Of a DNA stretch of 41,647 bases, positions 33,867-41,548 are shown in pieces. The DNA is from Orenia metallireducens. Its GTDB lineage: Bacteria; Bacillota; Halanaerobiia; Halobacteroidales; Halobacteroidaceae. Location of the stretch: the NCBI RefSeq assembly GCF_003001995.1, contig NZ_PVNB01000034.1, positions 1 through 41,647 on the forward strand. The letters run 5' to 3'. Below the pieces are notes generated by a model that saw only the letters and a list, made by a program, of their open reading frames with translations, was not told the origin of the DNA and did not search any database. Made by a program: the position numbers and the translations under genes. The first letter of the stretch is position 1. Every line of letters begins with the position of its first letter.

Positions 33867-35915
33867 TTATTGATTTCTTCTTGCTGCATCTTTCCAGTAG
33901 AATTGCTCAACATAAGCATTCTTAGTTGCTGCTACAGAAGGGTTATCTCCAACTCTACGTACATTACCAAGTCCTTTATTAGAGATTCCTACGTGTCCAG
34001 CCATACCAACAGTTCCAATTGATGGCACTTGCTCAGCAACCATATCTCCAATCTTAGTTAAAAGTTCTTTCTGTTTTTCTTCGTTAACATGAGGAATCAT
34101 TTGTCCCCAAGTATACCAATCAATTGCATATTGAGGTGGTTTAGTAGCATCTGCACCTTCAGGAATATCTCTAACTGTTCCATCAAATGGGTTATAATAA
34201 TTAAACCAGTTACCCCATTCATAATGTGTCTGGATAGCAGGGTTATATTGATCCCAAGGTGGTCTAGAACCTGTCATAAACTGAGTCAAGATTTGACTCT
34301 TACCATTTCCTAGTTGTTGCCATAAAGATCCTTCTTCTAGTGTTTTAAGGTTAACTTTAATACCTATATTTTCCCAATAATCACGAGCTAATTGAGAAGT
34401 TTCAACTGCTACAGATCTACTGGAATTCGCTGTTAGATTAAGGATTAATATCTCTCCATCAGGTCTTTCTCTATATCCGTCACCATCATTATCCTTTAAT
34501 CCAATCTCATCTAACCATTGCTTAGCTGTTTCTGGATCATATTGAGCATAAGATTGAGCCCATTCCTCTTTATATACCGGTACAGTACCAGGTGTATAAG
34601 CTAACTGTCGAGGAGTTCCCTGACCTAAGAATACCAATTCGTTGATCTCTTCTCTATTAATTGCTATAGAAAGAGCTTGGCGGAACTTCTTATTCGCTAA
34701 GATCTTAGCCATAACTGGATCATCTTGATATTGATGTTGAACTCCAAGAGTAACTCTATTTGCCCAAATTGATTTTCCTATCCAAGCATCATATCCTCCA
34801 GATTCTTCATTAGCCTTGAAAGTAGGATAATCCTTTAAAGAAAGGAAAGCACTTGCATAATCGATATTTCCAGAAAGTATCTTTAACTTACGTGTTTCTG
34901 CATCTGGTGTAATAATTGTTTTGATCTTATCAATATAAGGCAATTGGTTACCTTCTGAGTCAACCTTCCAATAATAAGGGTTACGCTCATATACTCTACC
35001 AGTGGTAGTTATCTCTTTTACTACCCAAGCAGAAAGTCTTGGTCTTCCAACAGGCTTAGGATCAGTAAAGATTGCTGAGTTTTGTTCATTAAATAATTGA
35101 ACCCATGAACCATATCCTTCTTTCTCAGCCATTTCAACTACATCAGGGTTATATTTAACATGATATTGCTTTAAATAGTGAGCTGGTATAAAGAAGTCCA
35201 TACCTCGATACCAATAACCATTTATCCAATCAATAAATCCATAATAAGGAATTTTGAAATTAAACTCTAAAGTATAATCATCTAAAGCACTTACTTTCAT
35301 AGGCTCTCCACCTGGAGCTAACCAAGCTGGGAATATAGGACTGATCTCCTTATTCTGCATAACATCTTCAAACCAGAATACAAAATCATGAACAGTCAAT
35401 GGTTCTCCATCTGACCATTTCACCCCTTTACGTAAATAAAGAGTTAATTTCTTACCACCATCAGTAAACTTCCAATCTTTAACGAAGTTTCCGATAGTTT
35501 CTAGATGATCTAAGTCTTTATTGTGTGTAAGTGGAGCCTCTGAATTAAGCTGTCCAGGAATACCTAAACTATCAGTGTTAAACTGTGTTAACTGAAGAGT
35601 ACCCCCATATAAACCGACCTCATCTTCTGGATCAACTACCATAGGCTCTTCTGGTAATCTTTCATCTACAGGTGGTAATTCACCTGCTTCCACTTTAGCA
35701 TGTAACATTGGAGCTTCACCATATTTGCCAACTTTAACAGGTGCTCCTGTTGCTCCTTGACCAGTAGAATTATCAGCTTTATCTTGAGTCTTTTCTGCTG
35801 TTTTAGATGTCTCTACCTTCTCGTTATTAGCAGATTGGTCACTTCCACTACAACCTACTAGAGTTACTACTAAAACCAGCATTAAAATTAATATAGTACT
35901 TCTGAATTTAAACAT
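33867..35915 (-). CDS. family 5 extracellular solute-binding lipoprotein, probable arabino-oligosaccharide receptor
   Basis: 682 residues from the ATG at 35915, chosen because AAAGGAGG lies just upstream; the reading frame extends 17 codons further but without a ribosome site. The lipobox LVGC gives Cys22, followed by a Ser/Asn/Lys linker. The rest is the periplasmic-type peptide/nickel binding fold (KLTLYLRKGVKWSDGEPLTV, FRQALSIAINREEIN). Binding proteins of this class also serve sugars such as mannan, xyloglucan or cello-oligomers in Thermotoga-like bacteria. The cluster with arabinofuranosidase and arabinanases argues for arabino-oligosaccharides here. It is the first gene of the importer unit, behind three LacI-type operators. 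Confidence 0.9.
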   Translation of the reverse strand: MFKFRSTILILMLVLVVTLVGCSGSDQSANNEKVETSKTAEKTQDKADNSTGQGATGAPVKVGKYGEAPMLHAKVEAGELPPVDERLPEEPMVVDPEDEVGLYGGTLQLTQFNTDSLGIPGQLNSEAPLTHNKDLDHLETIGNFVKDWKFTDGGKKLTLYLRKGVKWSDGEPLTVHDFVFWFEDVMQNKEISPIFPAWLAPGGEPMKVSALDDYTLEFNFKIPYYGFIDWINGYWYRGMDFFIPAHYLKQYHVKYNPDVVEMAEKEGYGSWVQLFNEQNSAIFTDPKPVGRPRLSAWVVKEITTTGRVYERNPYYWKVDSEGNQLPYIDKIKTIITPDAETRKLKILSGNIDYASAFLSLKDYPTFKANEESGGYDAWIGKSIWANRVTLGVQHQYQDDPVMAKILANKKFRQALSIAINREEINELVFLGQGTPRQLAYTPGTVPVYKEEWAQSYAQYDPETAKQWLDEIGLKDNDGDGYRERPDGEILILNLTANSSRSVAVETSQLARDYWENIGIKVNLKTLEEGSLWQQLGNGKSQILTQFMTGSRPPWDQYNPAIQTHYEWGNWFNYYNPFDGTVRDIPEGADATKPPQYAIDWYTWGQMIPHVNEEKQKELLTKIGDMVAEQVPSIGTVGMAGHVGISNKGLGNVRRVGDNPSVAATKNAYVEQFYWKDAARRNQ

Positions 35916-35952
35916 TATATTCCTCCTTTGTATTAAAATCTCGATAAACAAA

Positions 35953-36007
35953 AATACCCATTTCAAAATATTATCTAATTATAAATTAGATAATATTTGC
36001 GGGTATT
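35953..36007 (-). terminator. terminator-like hairpin in the leader of the importer operon (AATACCC family)
   Basis: The outer stem is AATACCC/GGGTATT; the inner stem is a perfect 15-pair AAATATTATCTAATT with a three-base loop. On the minus strand TTTTTGTTT follows, so it has the full shape of an intrinsic terminator. It stands about 30 bases before the Shine-Dalgarno sequence of the binding-protein gene and over 250 bases after the promoter. It is preceded by TATAAGTTTATAAGTCTATAA. Confidence 0.65.
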
Positions 36008-36261
36008 ATTATAGACTTATAAACTTATATTTTCTGATTATATTATAACTTATTTAAGTACCTTTTTCCACAGTTAGCTCAAAAGAGGGTGATTTAATCT
36101 TAAACACAGTAATTTAATGTAATAACTTATGATATCTCAACAAATTATCATTTCTTATTTCAGCTTATAGTTTTAAAGAATAATTTATTTGAGTTTTTAT
36201 CTTCTTATAATAATTACAAAATTCACCGCTTATACTAAGTAGTTTTTATTATCTTCTAAAA

Positions 36262-36290
36262 ATTATAGGATACTACTTCACAATAACCAA
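36262..36290 (-). promoter_or_regulatory. candidate promoter of the importer operon
   Basis: On the minus strand TTGGTT is followed after 17 bases by TATAAT. A second TATAAT lies at 36298-36293, directly downstream of the nearest operator, with a weak -35 inside that operator. Either could be used; the second fits repression better. Confidence 0.45.
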
Positions 36291-36307
36291 AAATTATAAC
36301 GCCTCTT

Positions 36308-36323
36308 TTCTAACCGTTTAGAA
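36308..36323. promoter_or_regulatory. LacI-type operator, importer operon, site 1
   Basis: TTCTAACCGTTTAGAA overlaps the -35 region for the TATAAT at 36293-36298. Confidence 0.87.
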
Positions 36324-36339
36324 AAAGGTTAAAAAATAT

Positions 36340-36355
36340 TTCTAACCGTTTAGAT
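36340..36355. promoter_or_regulatory. LacI-type operator, importer operon, site 2
   Basis: TTCTAACCGTTTAGAT differs from site 1 only at the last base. The 32-base step to sites 1 and 33-base step to site 3 is about three helical turns, so the three sites face the same side of the DNA. Confidence 0.85.
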
Positions 36356-36372
36356 TACCTCTAAAAAAATAT

Positions 36373-36388
36373 TTCTAACCGATTAGAA
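36373..36388. promoter_or_regulatory. LacI-type operator, importer operon, site 3
   Basis: TTCTAACCGATTAGAA is an exact consensus copy and the outermost of the three phased sites. Confidence 0.87.
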
Positions 36389-36538
36389 GATGTTTGTTAC
36401 CTTAATTATATACCTAATCTTCATTAATGTCAATCAATAAAACTAATTTTATTGATGATTAAAAGTATTTAAAAGGGGATAACTCACTTATACTAGTAAT
36501 TACACCTTAAAATTATATTTTTAGGCTAATAAAACTCT

Positions 36539-36576
36539 TAACTAATTTTGTGGTAGCGTTACCACAAAATTAGTTA
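36539..36576 (-). terminator. 17-pair perfect hairpin after the regulator gene
   Basis: TAACTAATTTTGTGGTA pairs perfectly with its complement around the loop GCGT. On the minus strand AAGAGTTTTATTAG follows. It is probably the terminator of the lacI-type gene. The core TGGTAGCGTTACCA also looks like a LacI/CcpA-family operator, so an operator role is not excluded. A smaller hairpin, GTTGATAA/TTATCAAC, lies at 36609-36634. Confidence 0.6.
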
Positions 36577-36673
36577 GAAAAGCTTAAATACAGCAAAAAT
36601 AGAAAGGGGTTGATAACAAAACCAATTATCAACTACAGACGGTATAATGCTATTATCTATTCTAGTAATCAGC

Positions 36674-37672
36674 TCAAGTAGATTCCCTTTTAACTAGCTT
36701 GGGTAACACACTCTTATGCTGTGGTGCTTCTTTAGAGCCCTTGATTCTATCAAATAACATATCTATAGCAAGTTTAGACATCTCCTCTTTAGGTAAAGCC
36801 ATAGTAGTCAGATTCGGTCTAACATAAGTAGCTACACTGTCATCAAAACCAATAATGGCTATATCTTCTGGTATACTCATCTTAAGCTCATTCAACTTAT
36901 CTATAACTCCTGTCCCCATTACATCATTATACACAAAAATAGCCGTTAATTCAGGACTTCTCTTGATTAATTTTTCAGTAAGCCTAAATCCTTCTCCCCT
37001 AGAAAATTCACTTCCTAATTCTATATAGTCTTCATTTATATCTATTTGAAATTCCTCTAAAGCCTTTTTATAACCAATAAGCCTGTCTTCAGTTGTCTTA
37101 CTATCTTCAACCCCAATAAAACCGATATGCATATGTCCTGCATCAATTAGATGTTTAGTGGCAATAACTCCTCCATCTACATCATTTATTGTAACAGTAT
37201 CAATCTCATCTATTATTCTACCTCCAGCCAATCCAACTACAGCGATACCTTCAGAATTTATTGTTTCAATAAAATCACTTTCAGTAATCTCCCAAGTTAA
37301 AGTAGTAATAATTCCATCAACTCTGTTCTCTAATAAGTTCTTCATATATAACTCTACTCTATCAGTCTTGCTTTCTGTATTACACAAATAAACACTATAT
37401 CCTCTTTCAAAAGCCATATCTTCAACACTCTTGGCTATTTGAGAAAAGAAATTATTGTCAATAGATGGAACCAGATGAGCCAGAGTATTTGTCTCCTTTC
37501 TAGAAAGAGCCCTCGCTATCCTATTAGGTCTATAATTTAACTCTTTTATAGCCAGTTCAACTCTTTTGGTCAACTTATCACTGACATTAACACCTGAGTC
37601 AGTATTGATAACAGCAGAAACTGTAGCAACTGAAACACCTGCAAGCTTTGCAACATCTTTCATAGTAGCCAT
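36674..37672 (-). CDS. LacI-family transcriptional regulator of the arabinan locus
   Basis: 332 residues. Residues 1-57 form the helix-turn-helix and hinge helix (MKDVAKLAGVSVATVSAVIN, then RPNRIARALS). Residues 60-332 form the periplasmic-binding-like sugar domain (SIDNNFFSQIAKSVEDMAFE, DGIITTL, GFDDS). The length is typical. It is expected to repress by binding the TTCTAACCGNTTAGAA sites at the importer, GH43 and porin units, and to let go on binding a sugar such as L-arabinose or an arabino-oligomer; the ligand is not visible. An operator over its own start site implies autorepression. ATG 37672 follows GGGGG. The downstream neighbour is the importer operon it likely controls. Confidence 0.92.
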   Translation of the reverse strand: MATMKDVAKLAGVSVATVSAVINTDSGVNVSDKLTKRVELAIKELNYRPNRIARALSRKETNTLAHLVPSIDNNFFSQIAKSVEDMAFERGYSVYLCNTESKTDRVELYMKNLLENRVDGIITTLTWEITESDFIETINSEGIAVVGLAGGRIIDEIDTVTINDVDGGVIATKHLIDAGHMHIGFIGVEDSKTTEDRLIGYKKALEEFQIDINEDYIELGSEFSRGEGFRLTEKLIKRSPELTAIFVYNDVMGTGVIDKLNELKMSIPEDIAIIGFDDSVATYVRPNLTTMALPKEEMSKLAIDMLFDRIKGSKEAPQHKSVLPKLVKREST

Positions 37673-37747
37673 TTATTAATCCCCCTAATCTTATAAACTA
37701 TTTTAAATTATAATGAATACTATCTATTTATATAATAATTAATTATA

Positions 37748-37763
37748 TTCTAACCGGTTAAGA
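37748..37763. promoter_or_regulatory. LacI-type operator at the regulator's own promoter
   Basis: TTCTAACCGGTTAAGA is a slightly degenerate consensus copy. It starts four bases past the -10 box and so covers the probable transcription start. Confidence 0.8.
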
Positions 37764-37766
37764 TTA

Positions 37767-37796
37767 ATTATAACTCTATATAATACCCCCTGTCAA
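37767..37796 (-). promoter_or_regulatory. promoter of the LacI-family regulator gene
   Basis: On the minus strand a perfect TTGACA is followed after 18 bases by a perfect TATAAT. It is the best promoter in the window and lies about 95 bases before the regulator start. The remaining part of 37673-37971 shows nothing further. Confidence 0.8.
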
Positions 37797-37971
37797 GTAA
37801 TTACAAATATGAAGATTATTTTCTTAAAATATCTTTTCTAAAAAATAAAATAAACTTACTTATCTTATTTATAAAACTAGTGGGATTTATAGATTCTTTA
37901 ACTAAGTATTATTACTTATAAACTACCTTTATCTCTACTGTTTCTTTTACTTACTCAAAGATAATATAAGA

Positions 37972-39003
37972 TTAATCAATATAAAAACTATAAATACTCT
38001 TTGCCGTATAAATCTTCTCTGGTGTATAGGTCTTAGTCGCTAAGCTATCAACATTAATTGCATCTGGGTAATCTTGAGTCTCTAAGCAGAGAGCTAAATG
38101 CTTTCTGGCTTCTTGACCACTATTTAATACTCCTTGATCCTCTCTTTTTATCTGATTTCCAGCATAAAAGACTAATACTGGTTGATCTGTCGAAACACTT
38201 AATACTCTTCCTGACTCTTTATCCTTTAATGTTACAGAGTTTTCTCCTTCTTCTAAAACATAAGGATGGTCATAACCACCTGTAAATTTAAGCTGTTGAT
38301 AATCTGCTGCAATCTCTTGACCTACTTCTTTAAATTCTCTAAAATCAAAAGGAGTTCCCTCTACCTCTCTAATCTCTCCTGTAGGCATTGACTGTTCATC
38401 TAAGACTAAAAATTTCTCAGATTTTATCATCAATTCATGATTTAAAATATCAGTCTTAGCCTCTCCTGATAGATTGAAATAGCTATGATTTGTTAAGTTA
38501 ATAATAGTCTCTCTATCTGGTCTAGCTTGATACTCTATTTCTAAGGTATCACCTACTAATAAATATCTAACTACAAATTCTACATCTGCTGGAAAGCCTT
38601 CTTCCAAATGAGGACTGAAATAACTTAGCTCTAGTCCATTTTCTAGCTCTGTTACCTCCCAAATCCGCTTATCAAGACCAGTTCCACCATGTAGGTTATT
38701 TTCATTTTCATTGGCAGCTAATTGATAGACCTCTCCATTAAGCTTAAATTCTGCATTGCTTATTCTGCCAGCATGTCTACCGATAATAGCTCCAAAGTAA
38801 GGTGACTTAGTTAGATAGTCCTCTAAATTATCATAACCTAATACCACATTCTCCATCTTACCATTTTTGTCTGGAGCATAGATCTTTGTAATAATCCCTC
38901 CATAGTTAAGTACATTAACCTGTAATTTTTCATTCTTTAAGATATATTCGATTACTTCTTCACCAGTTGCTAATTTACCAAAGCTCTTTTTTGTTATCTC
39001 CAT
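37972..39003 (-). CDS. galM: aldose 1-epimerase (mutarotase)
   Basis: 343 residues, full length. It interconverts alpha and beta anomers of aldoses in the cytoplasm. The conserved substrate pocket is present: NLHGGTGLDKRIW at 103-115, His173 in NLTNHSYFNLSGE, and the catalytic Glu308 in LCLETQDYPDAIN. The ATG at 39003 has AAGGAG upstream. The gene lies just upstream of the regulator, 299 bases away. In an arabinan pathway it would speed the equilibrium of L-arabinose released by retaining arabinofuranosidases, though galactose or glucose are equally possible substrates. Confidence 0.93.
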   Translation of the reverse strand: MEITKKSFGKLATGEEVIEYILKNEKLQVNVLNYGGIITKIYAPDKNGKMENVVLGYDNLEDYLTKSPYFGAIIGRHAGRISNAEFKLNGEVYQLAANENENNLHGGTGLDKRIWEVTELENGLELSYFSPHLEEGFPADVEFVVRYLLVGDTLEIEYQARPDRETIINLTNHSYFNLSGEAKTDILNHELMIKSEKFLVLDEQSMPTGEIREVEGTPFDFREFKEVGQEIAADYQQLKFTGGYDHPYVLEEGENSVTLKDKESGRVLSVSTDQPVLVFYAGNQIKREDQGVLNSGQEARKHLALCLETQDYPDAINVDSLATKTYTPEKIYTAKSIYSFYID

Positions 39004-39042
39004 CTGATCATCTCCTTAGCTACATGATTTTTATTGCTTAAT

Positions 39043-39368
39043 AGATATATCAAGATACTCTATACTTTAAAAAGTAAGCAAAATCATTAAAATATTTTTC
39101 GGGAAAGCTTATCAGCTTTTTCCCGAGTAACTTTTAGCATTGCCCTAAAAGTCACCAAAAAGTCTAGAAGAAAATTAAACTCTCTCAGCAATCACAGTCT
39201 TAATTATTATTAATATTAGACTCTCTCTAGTTAAGATTTTGATTAACTTTAAATTTTAATTCAATTTTTGCTTCGTTCAAACAATAATTTTCTTCGGTAT
39301 AAAAATCTTTAAAGCCCTTTAACTGTCAACCGTACACTGTACACTGAGATAAAAGTGTCCTAATATCC
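39043..39368. mobile_element. non-coding MITE-like element, copy 5 (about 326 bp), inverted relative to copy 4
   Basis: One end, AAAAGTGTCCTAATATCC (39351-39368), matches the family terminus. The other (around 39043-39060) is degenerate. Reading it in reverse aligns it with copy 4 over its whole length; the 44 bases from 39067 differ at about three positions. It carries the same two hairpins (CGGGAAA/TTTCCCG and CTTTTAG/CTAAAAG). It fills the gap between transketolase and galM. Confidence 0.7.
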
Positions 39369-39395
39369 TTTTATTACATCATTTTTTCTACAAAA

Positions 39396-39437
39396 TAAGA
39401 ATCCATAATACTCTGCTTTAAAGTATATGGATTCTTA
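39396..39437 (-). terminator. hairpin terminator of transketolase
   Basis: TAAGAATCCATA and TATGGATTCTTA form a 12-pair stem about 33 bases past the stop. A T-rich stretch follows on the minus strand. Confidence 0.65.
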
Positions 39438-39469
39438 TCAGAATTACTATATTGTACTAAACCTTATTT

Positions 39470-41440
39470 TTATAACTTAGCTAAGATTTTTTCTGCTACA
39501 TCTTCAGCTGTGAAACCAAAGTGCTTAGCTACTTGCTCACCAGGACCACTAGCACCAAAGGTTTCCATGCTAATTGTCATATCTTGAGGTCTTAAGAATT
39601 GATACCAACCTTGAGCAACCCCTACTTCCATTGCTACTCTTAATTCAGTATCTCCTAAAACTTCTTCAACATACTCTGTTCCAGAAGCTGCAAAGTTACT
39701 TCTTTCAGGTACAGAAACAATTTTAGCCTCTTTACCTTCTTTAGCTAATAATTCTGCTGTTTCTACTGCTAAAGAAACCTCACTACCGCAAGCAATTAAA
39801 GTTACATCAGCATTGTCAGCATCCTTAACCACATATCCACCTTTGTAGAATCCCTCAATTCCTCCTACCTTATCAAGGTGAGGTAAGTTCTGTCTAGTTA
39901 AGACTAACACTGTAGGTCCATCAGTTTTTTCCATTGCTGCAACCCAAGCTGCTTTGACCTCTTCTTCATCAGCTGGTCTAAATACTTGTAAGTTAGGAAT
40001 TAATCTTAAAGCTTCTGTATGCTCAATTGGTTGATGGGTTGGTCCATCTTCACCAACATAGATTGAATCATGAGTAAAGACATAAACTACTGGCTGCTTC
40101 ATTAAAGCTGCCATTCTAATTGCAGGTCTTAAGTAATCTGAGAATACATGGAAGGTTGAAACAAAGGGTCTTAATCCACCATGTAGTGAGATACCATTTG
40201 CAATAGCACCCATCGCATGCTCTCTTACACCAAAACGGAAGTTACGACCATTATAATTATCCTTTTGTATCTCAGCATATTTATCTAAATAAGTCTTATT
40301 AGATGGTGCTAAATCTGCAGAACCACCAACTAAGTAAGGTACCTCGTCAGCAACTTTTTGTAAAGTAGCCCCAGAAGAACTTCTAGTAGCAATTGGAGCC
40401 TCTATCTCAAAGTTAGAGATTACTTCTTTAAAGTTAGCAGGCAATTCTAAGTTTTGAGCTTGATCCCACTCTGCTTTTAACTCTGGGTTAGCTTCTGCCC
40501 ACTTAGCAAAAGTAGCTTTCCACTCTTCTTCTAGCTTTGCTAACTCTTCAGCTCTTTTTGCTCTAGCTTCTGCTACCTCCTCTGACACGTAGAATTTCTG
40601 GTCAGCAGGTAAACCTATATTCTCTTTTAATCCTTGAATCTCTTCATCACCTAATGGAGCACCATGAGCTGCACTTGTTCCTTCTTTAGTAGGTGCACCG
40701 CAAGCAATCTTAGTGTGAGCTACGATCAAAGTTGGCTTATCTGTTACTTTCTTACCTTCTTCAATTGCTGCTCTTAAAGCATCGATATCATGTCCATCTA
40801 CAGCATCAATCACGTGCCAATCATAAGATTTAAATCTAGCTGGAACATTCTCAGTGAAAGTAATGTCAGTACTACCACCAATTGAGATTTCATTATCATC
40901 ATAAATAGCAATTAATCTTCCTAAGCCTAAATGCCCTGCTAAAGATGCTGCCTCTGAAGTAATACCTTCCATCATACACCCATCACCTAGTAAAGTATAT
41001 GTATAATGATCTACGATTGAAAATTCATCGGTATTGTATTTTTCAGCCATCATTCGCTCTGCTACTGCCATTCCCACTGCATTAGCAAAACCTTGCCCTA
41101 AAGGTCCAGTAGTTGTATCTACACCTGGTACATCTTCATATTCAGGATGTCCTGGAGTCTTAGAACCAAATTGTCTAAAGTTCTTTAAATCCTCTAAGGA
41201 TAAATCATAACCAGAAATGTGTAATAAAGAATAAATCAAAGCTGATCCATGCCCTGCAGATAAAACAAAACGGTCACGGTCTGCCCAAGTTGGATTAGCT
41301 GGATTGTGCTTCATCACCTCTTGGTAAAGTAAAGCTCCTATATCTGCACATCCTAAAGGTAACCCAGGATGACCAGAGTTTGCTGCTTGCACTGCATCAG
41401 CCGATAAACCTCTAACTGTATTAGCTATTTGCTTTAACAT
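39470..41440 (-). CDS. tkt: transketolase
   Basis: 656 residues, full length. It transfers two-carbon units between sugar phosphates in the pentose phosphate pathway, using thiamine diphosphate. Visible landmarks are NSGHPGLPLG at 21-30, AGHGSALIY at 62-70, GPLGQGFANAVG at 112-123, the cofactor motif GDGCMMEG at 152-159 with DDNEIS at 181-186, and FGVREHAMGAIANG near 410-423. The ATG at 41440 follows AAGGAGGG. It lies 108 bases behind the transaldolase-type gene. Together they form the non-oxidative branch that would receive xylulose 5-phosphate from arabinose. No LacI-type operator is near, so it may be constitutive. Confidence 0.97.
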   Translation of the reverse strand: MLKQIANTVRGLSADAVQAANSGHPGLPLGCADIGALLYQEVMKHNPANPTWADRDRFVLSAGHGSALIYSLLHISGYDLSLEDLKNFRQFGSKTPGHPEYEDVPGVDTTTGPLGQGFANAVGMAVAERMMAEKYNTDEFSIVDHYTYTLLGDGCMMEGITSEAASLAGHLGLGRLIAIYDDNEISIGGSTDITFTENVPARFKSYDWHVIDAVDGHDIDALRAAIEEGKKVTDKPTLIVAHTKIACGAPTKEGTSAAHGAPLGDEEIQGLKENIGLPADQKFYVSEEVAEARAKRAEELAKLEEEWKATFAKWAEANPELKAEWDQAQNLELPANFKEVISNFEIEAPIATRSSSGATLQKVADEVPYLVGGSADLAPSNKTYLDKYAEIQKDNYNGRNFRFGVREHAMGAIANGISLHGGLRPFVSTFHVFSDYLRPAIRMAALMKQPVVYVFTHDSIYVGEDGPTHQPIEHTEALRLIPNLQVFRPADEEEVKAAWVAAMEKTDGPTVLVLTRQNLPHLDKVGGIEGFYKGGYVVKDADNADVTLIACGSEVSLAVETAELLAKEGKEAKIVSVPERSNFAASGTEYVEEVLGDTELRVAMEVGVAQGWYQFLRPQDMTISMETFGASGPGEQVAKHFGFTAEDVAEKILAKL

Positions 41441-41462
41441 AATTGCCCTCCTTATAATTTAG

Positions 41463-41541
41463 TGTAAGTGTCGGTGTGAGGGTGAGTATTTTTATCAATT
41501 TCTTTTTTCCTTAACTCACACCCACACTAGTCACTCACACT
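41463..41541. repeat. imperfect G-rich/C-rich palindrome between transaldolase and transketolase genes
   Basis: The left arm is built of GTGT/GAGG/GTGAG words (41463-41486) and the right arm of CTCAC/ACCC/ACACT words (41516-41541). They pair imperfectly over about 25 bases with a T-rich loop. It resembles in style the interiors of MITE-like copies 1-3 but lacks their ends. Confidence 0.5.
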
Positions 41542-41548
41542 ATTTTAA

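Noticed and set aside
36285-36388. The three importer operators as CcpA cre sites
   Set aside because: They share the CG centre of LacI-family sites but match TTCTAACCGNTTAGAA rather than the cre pattern, and the same motif covers the regulator's own promoter.
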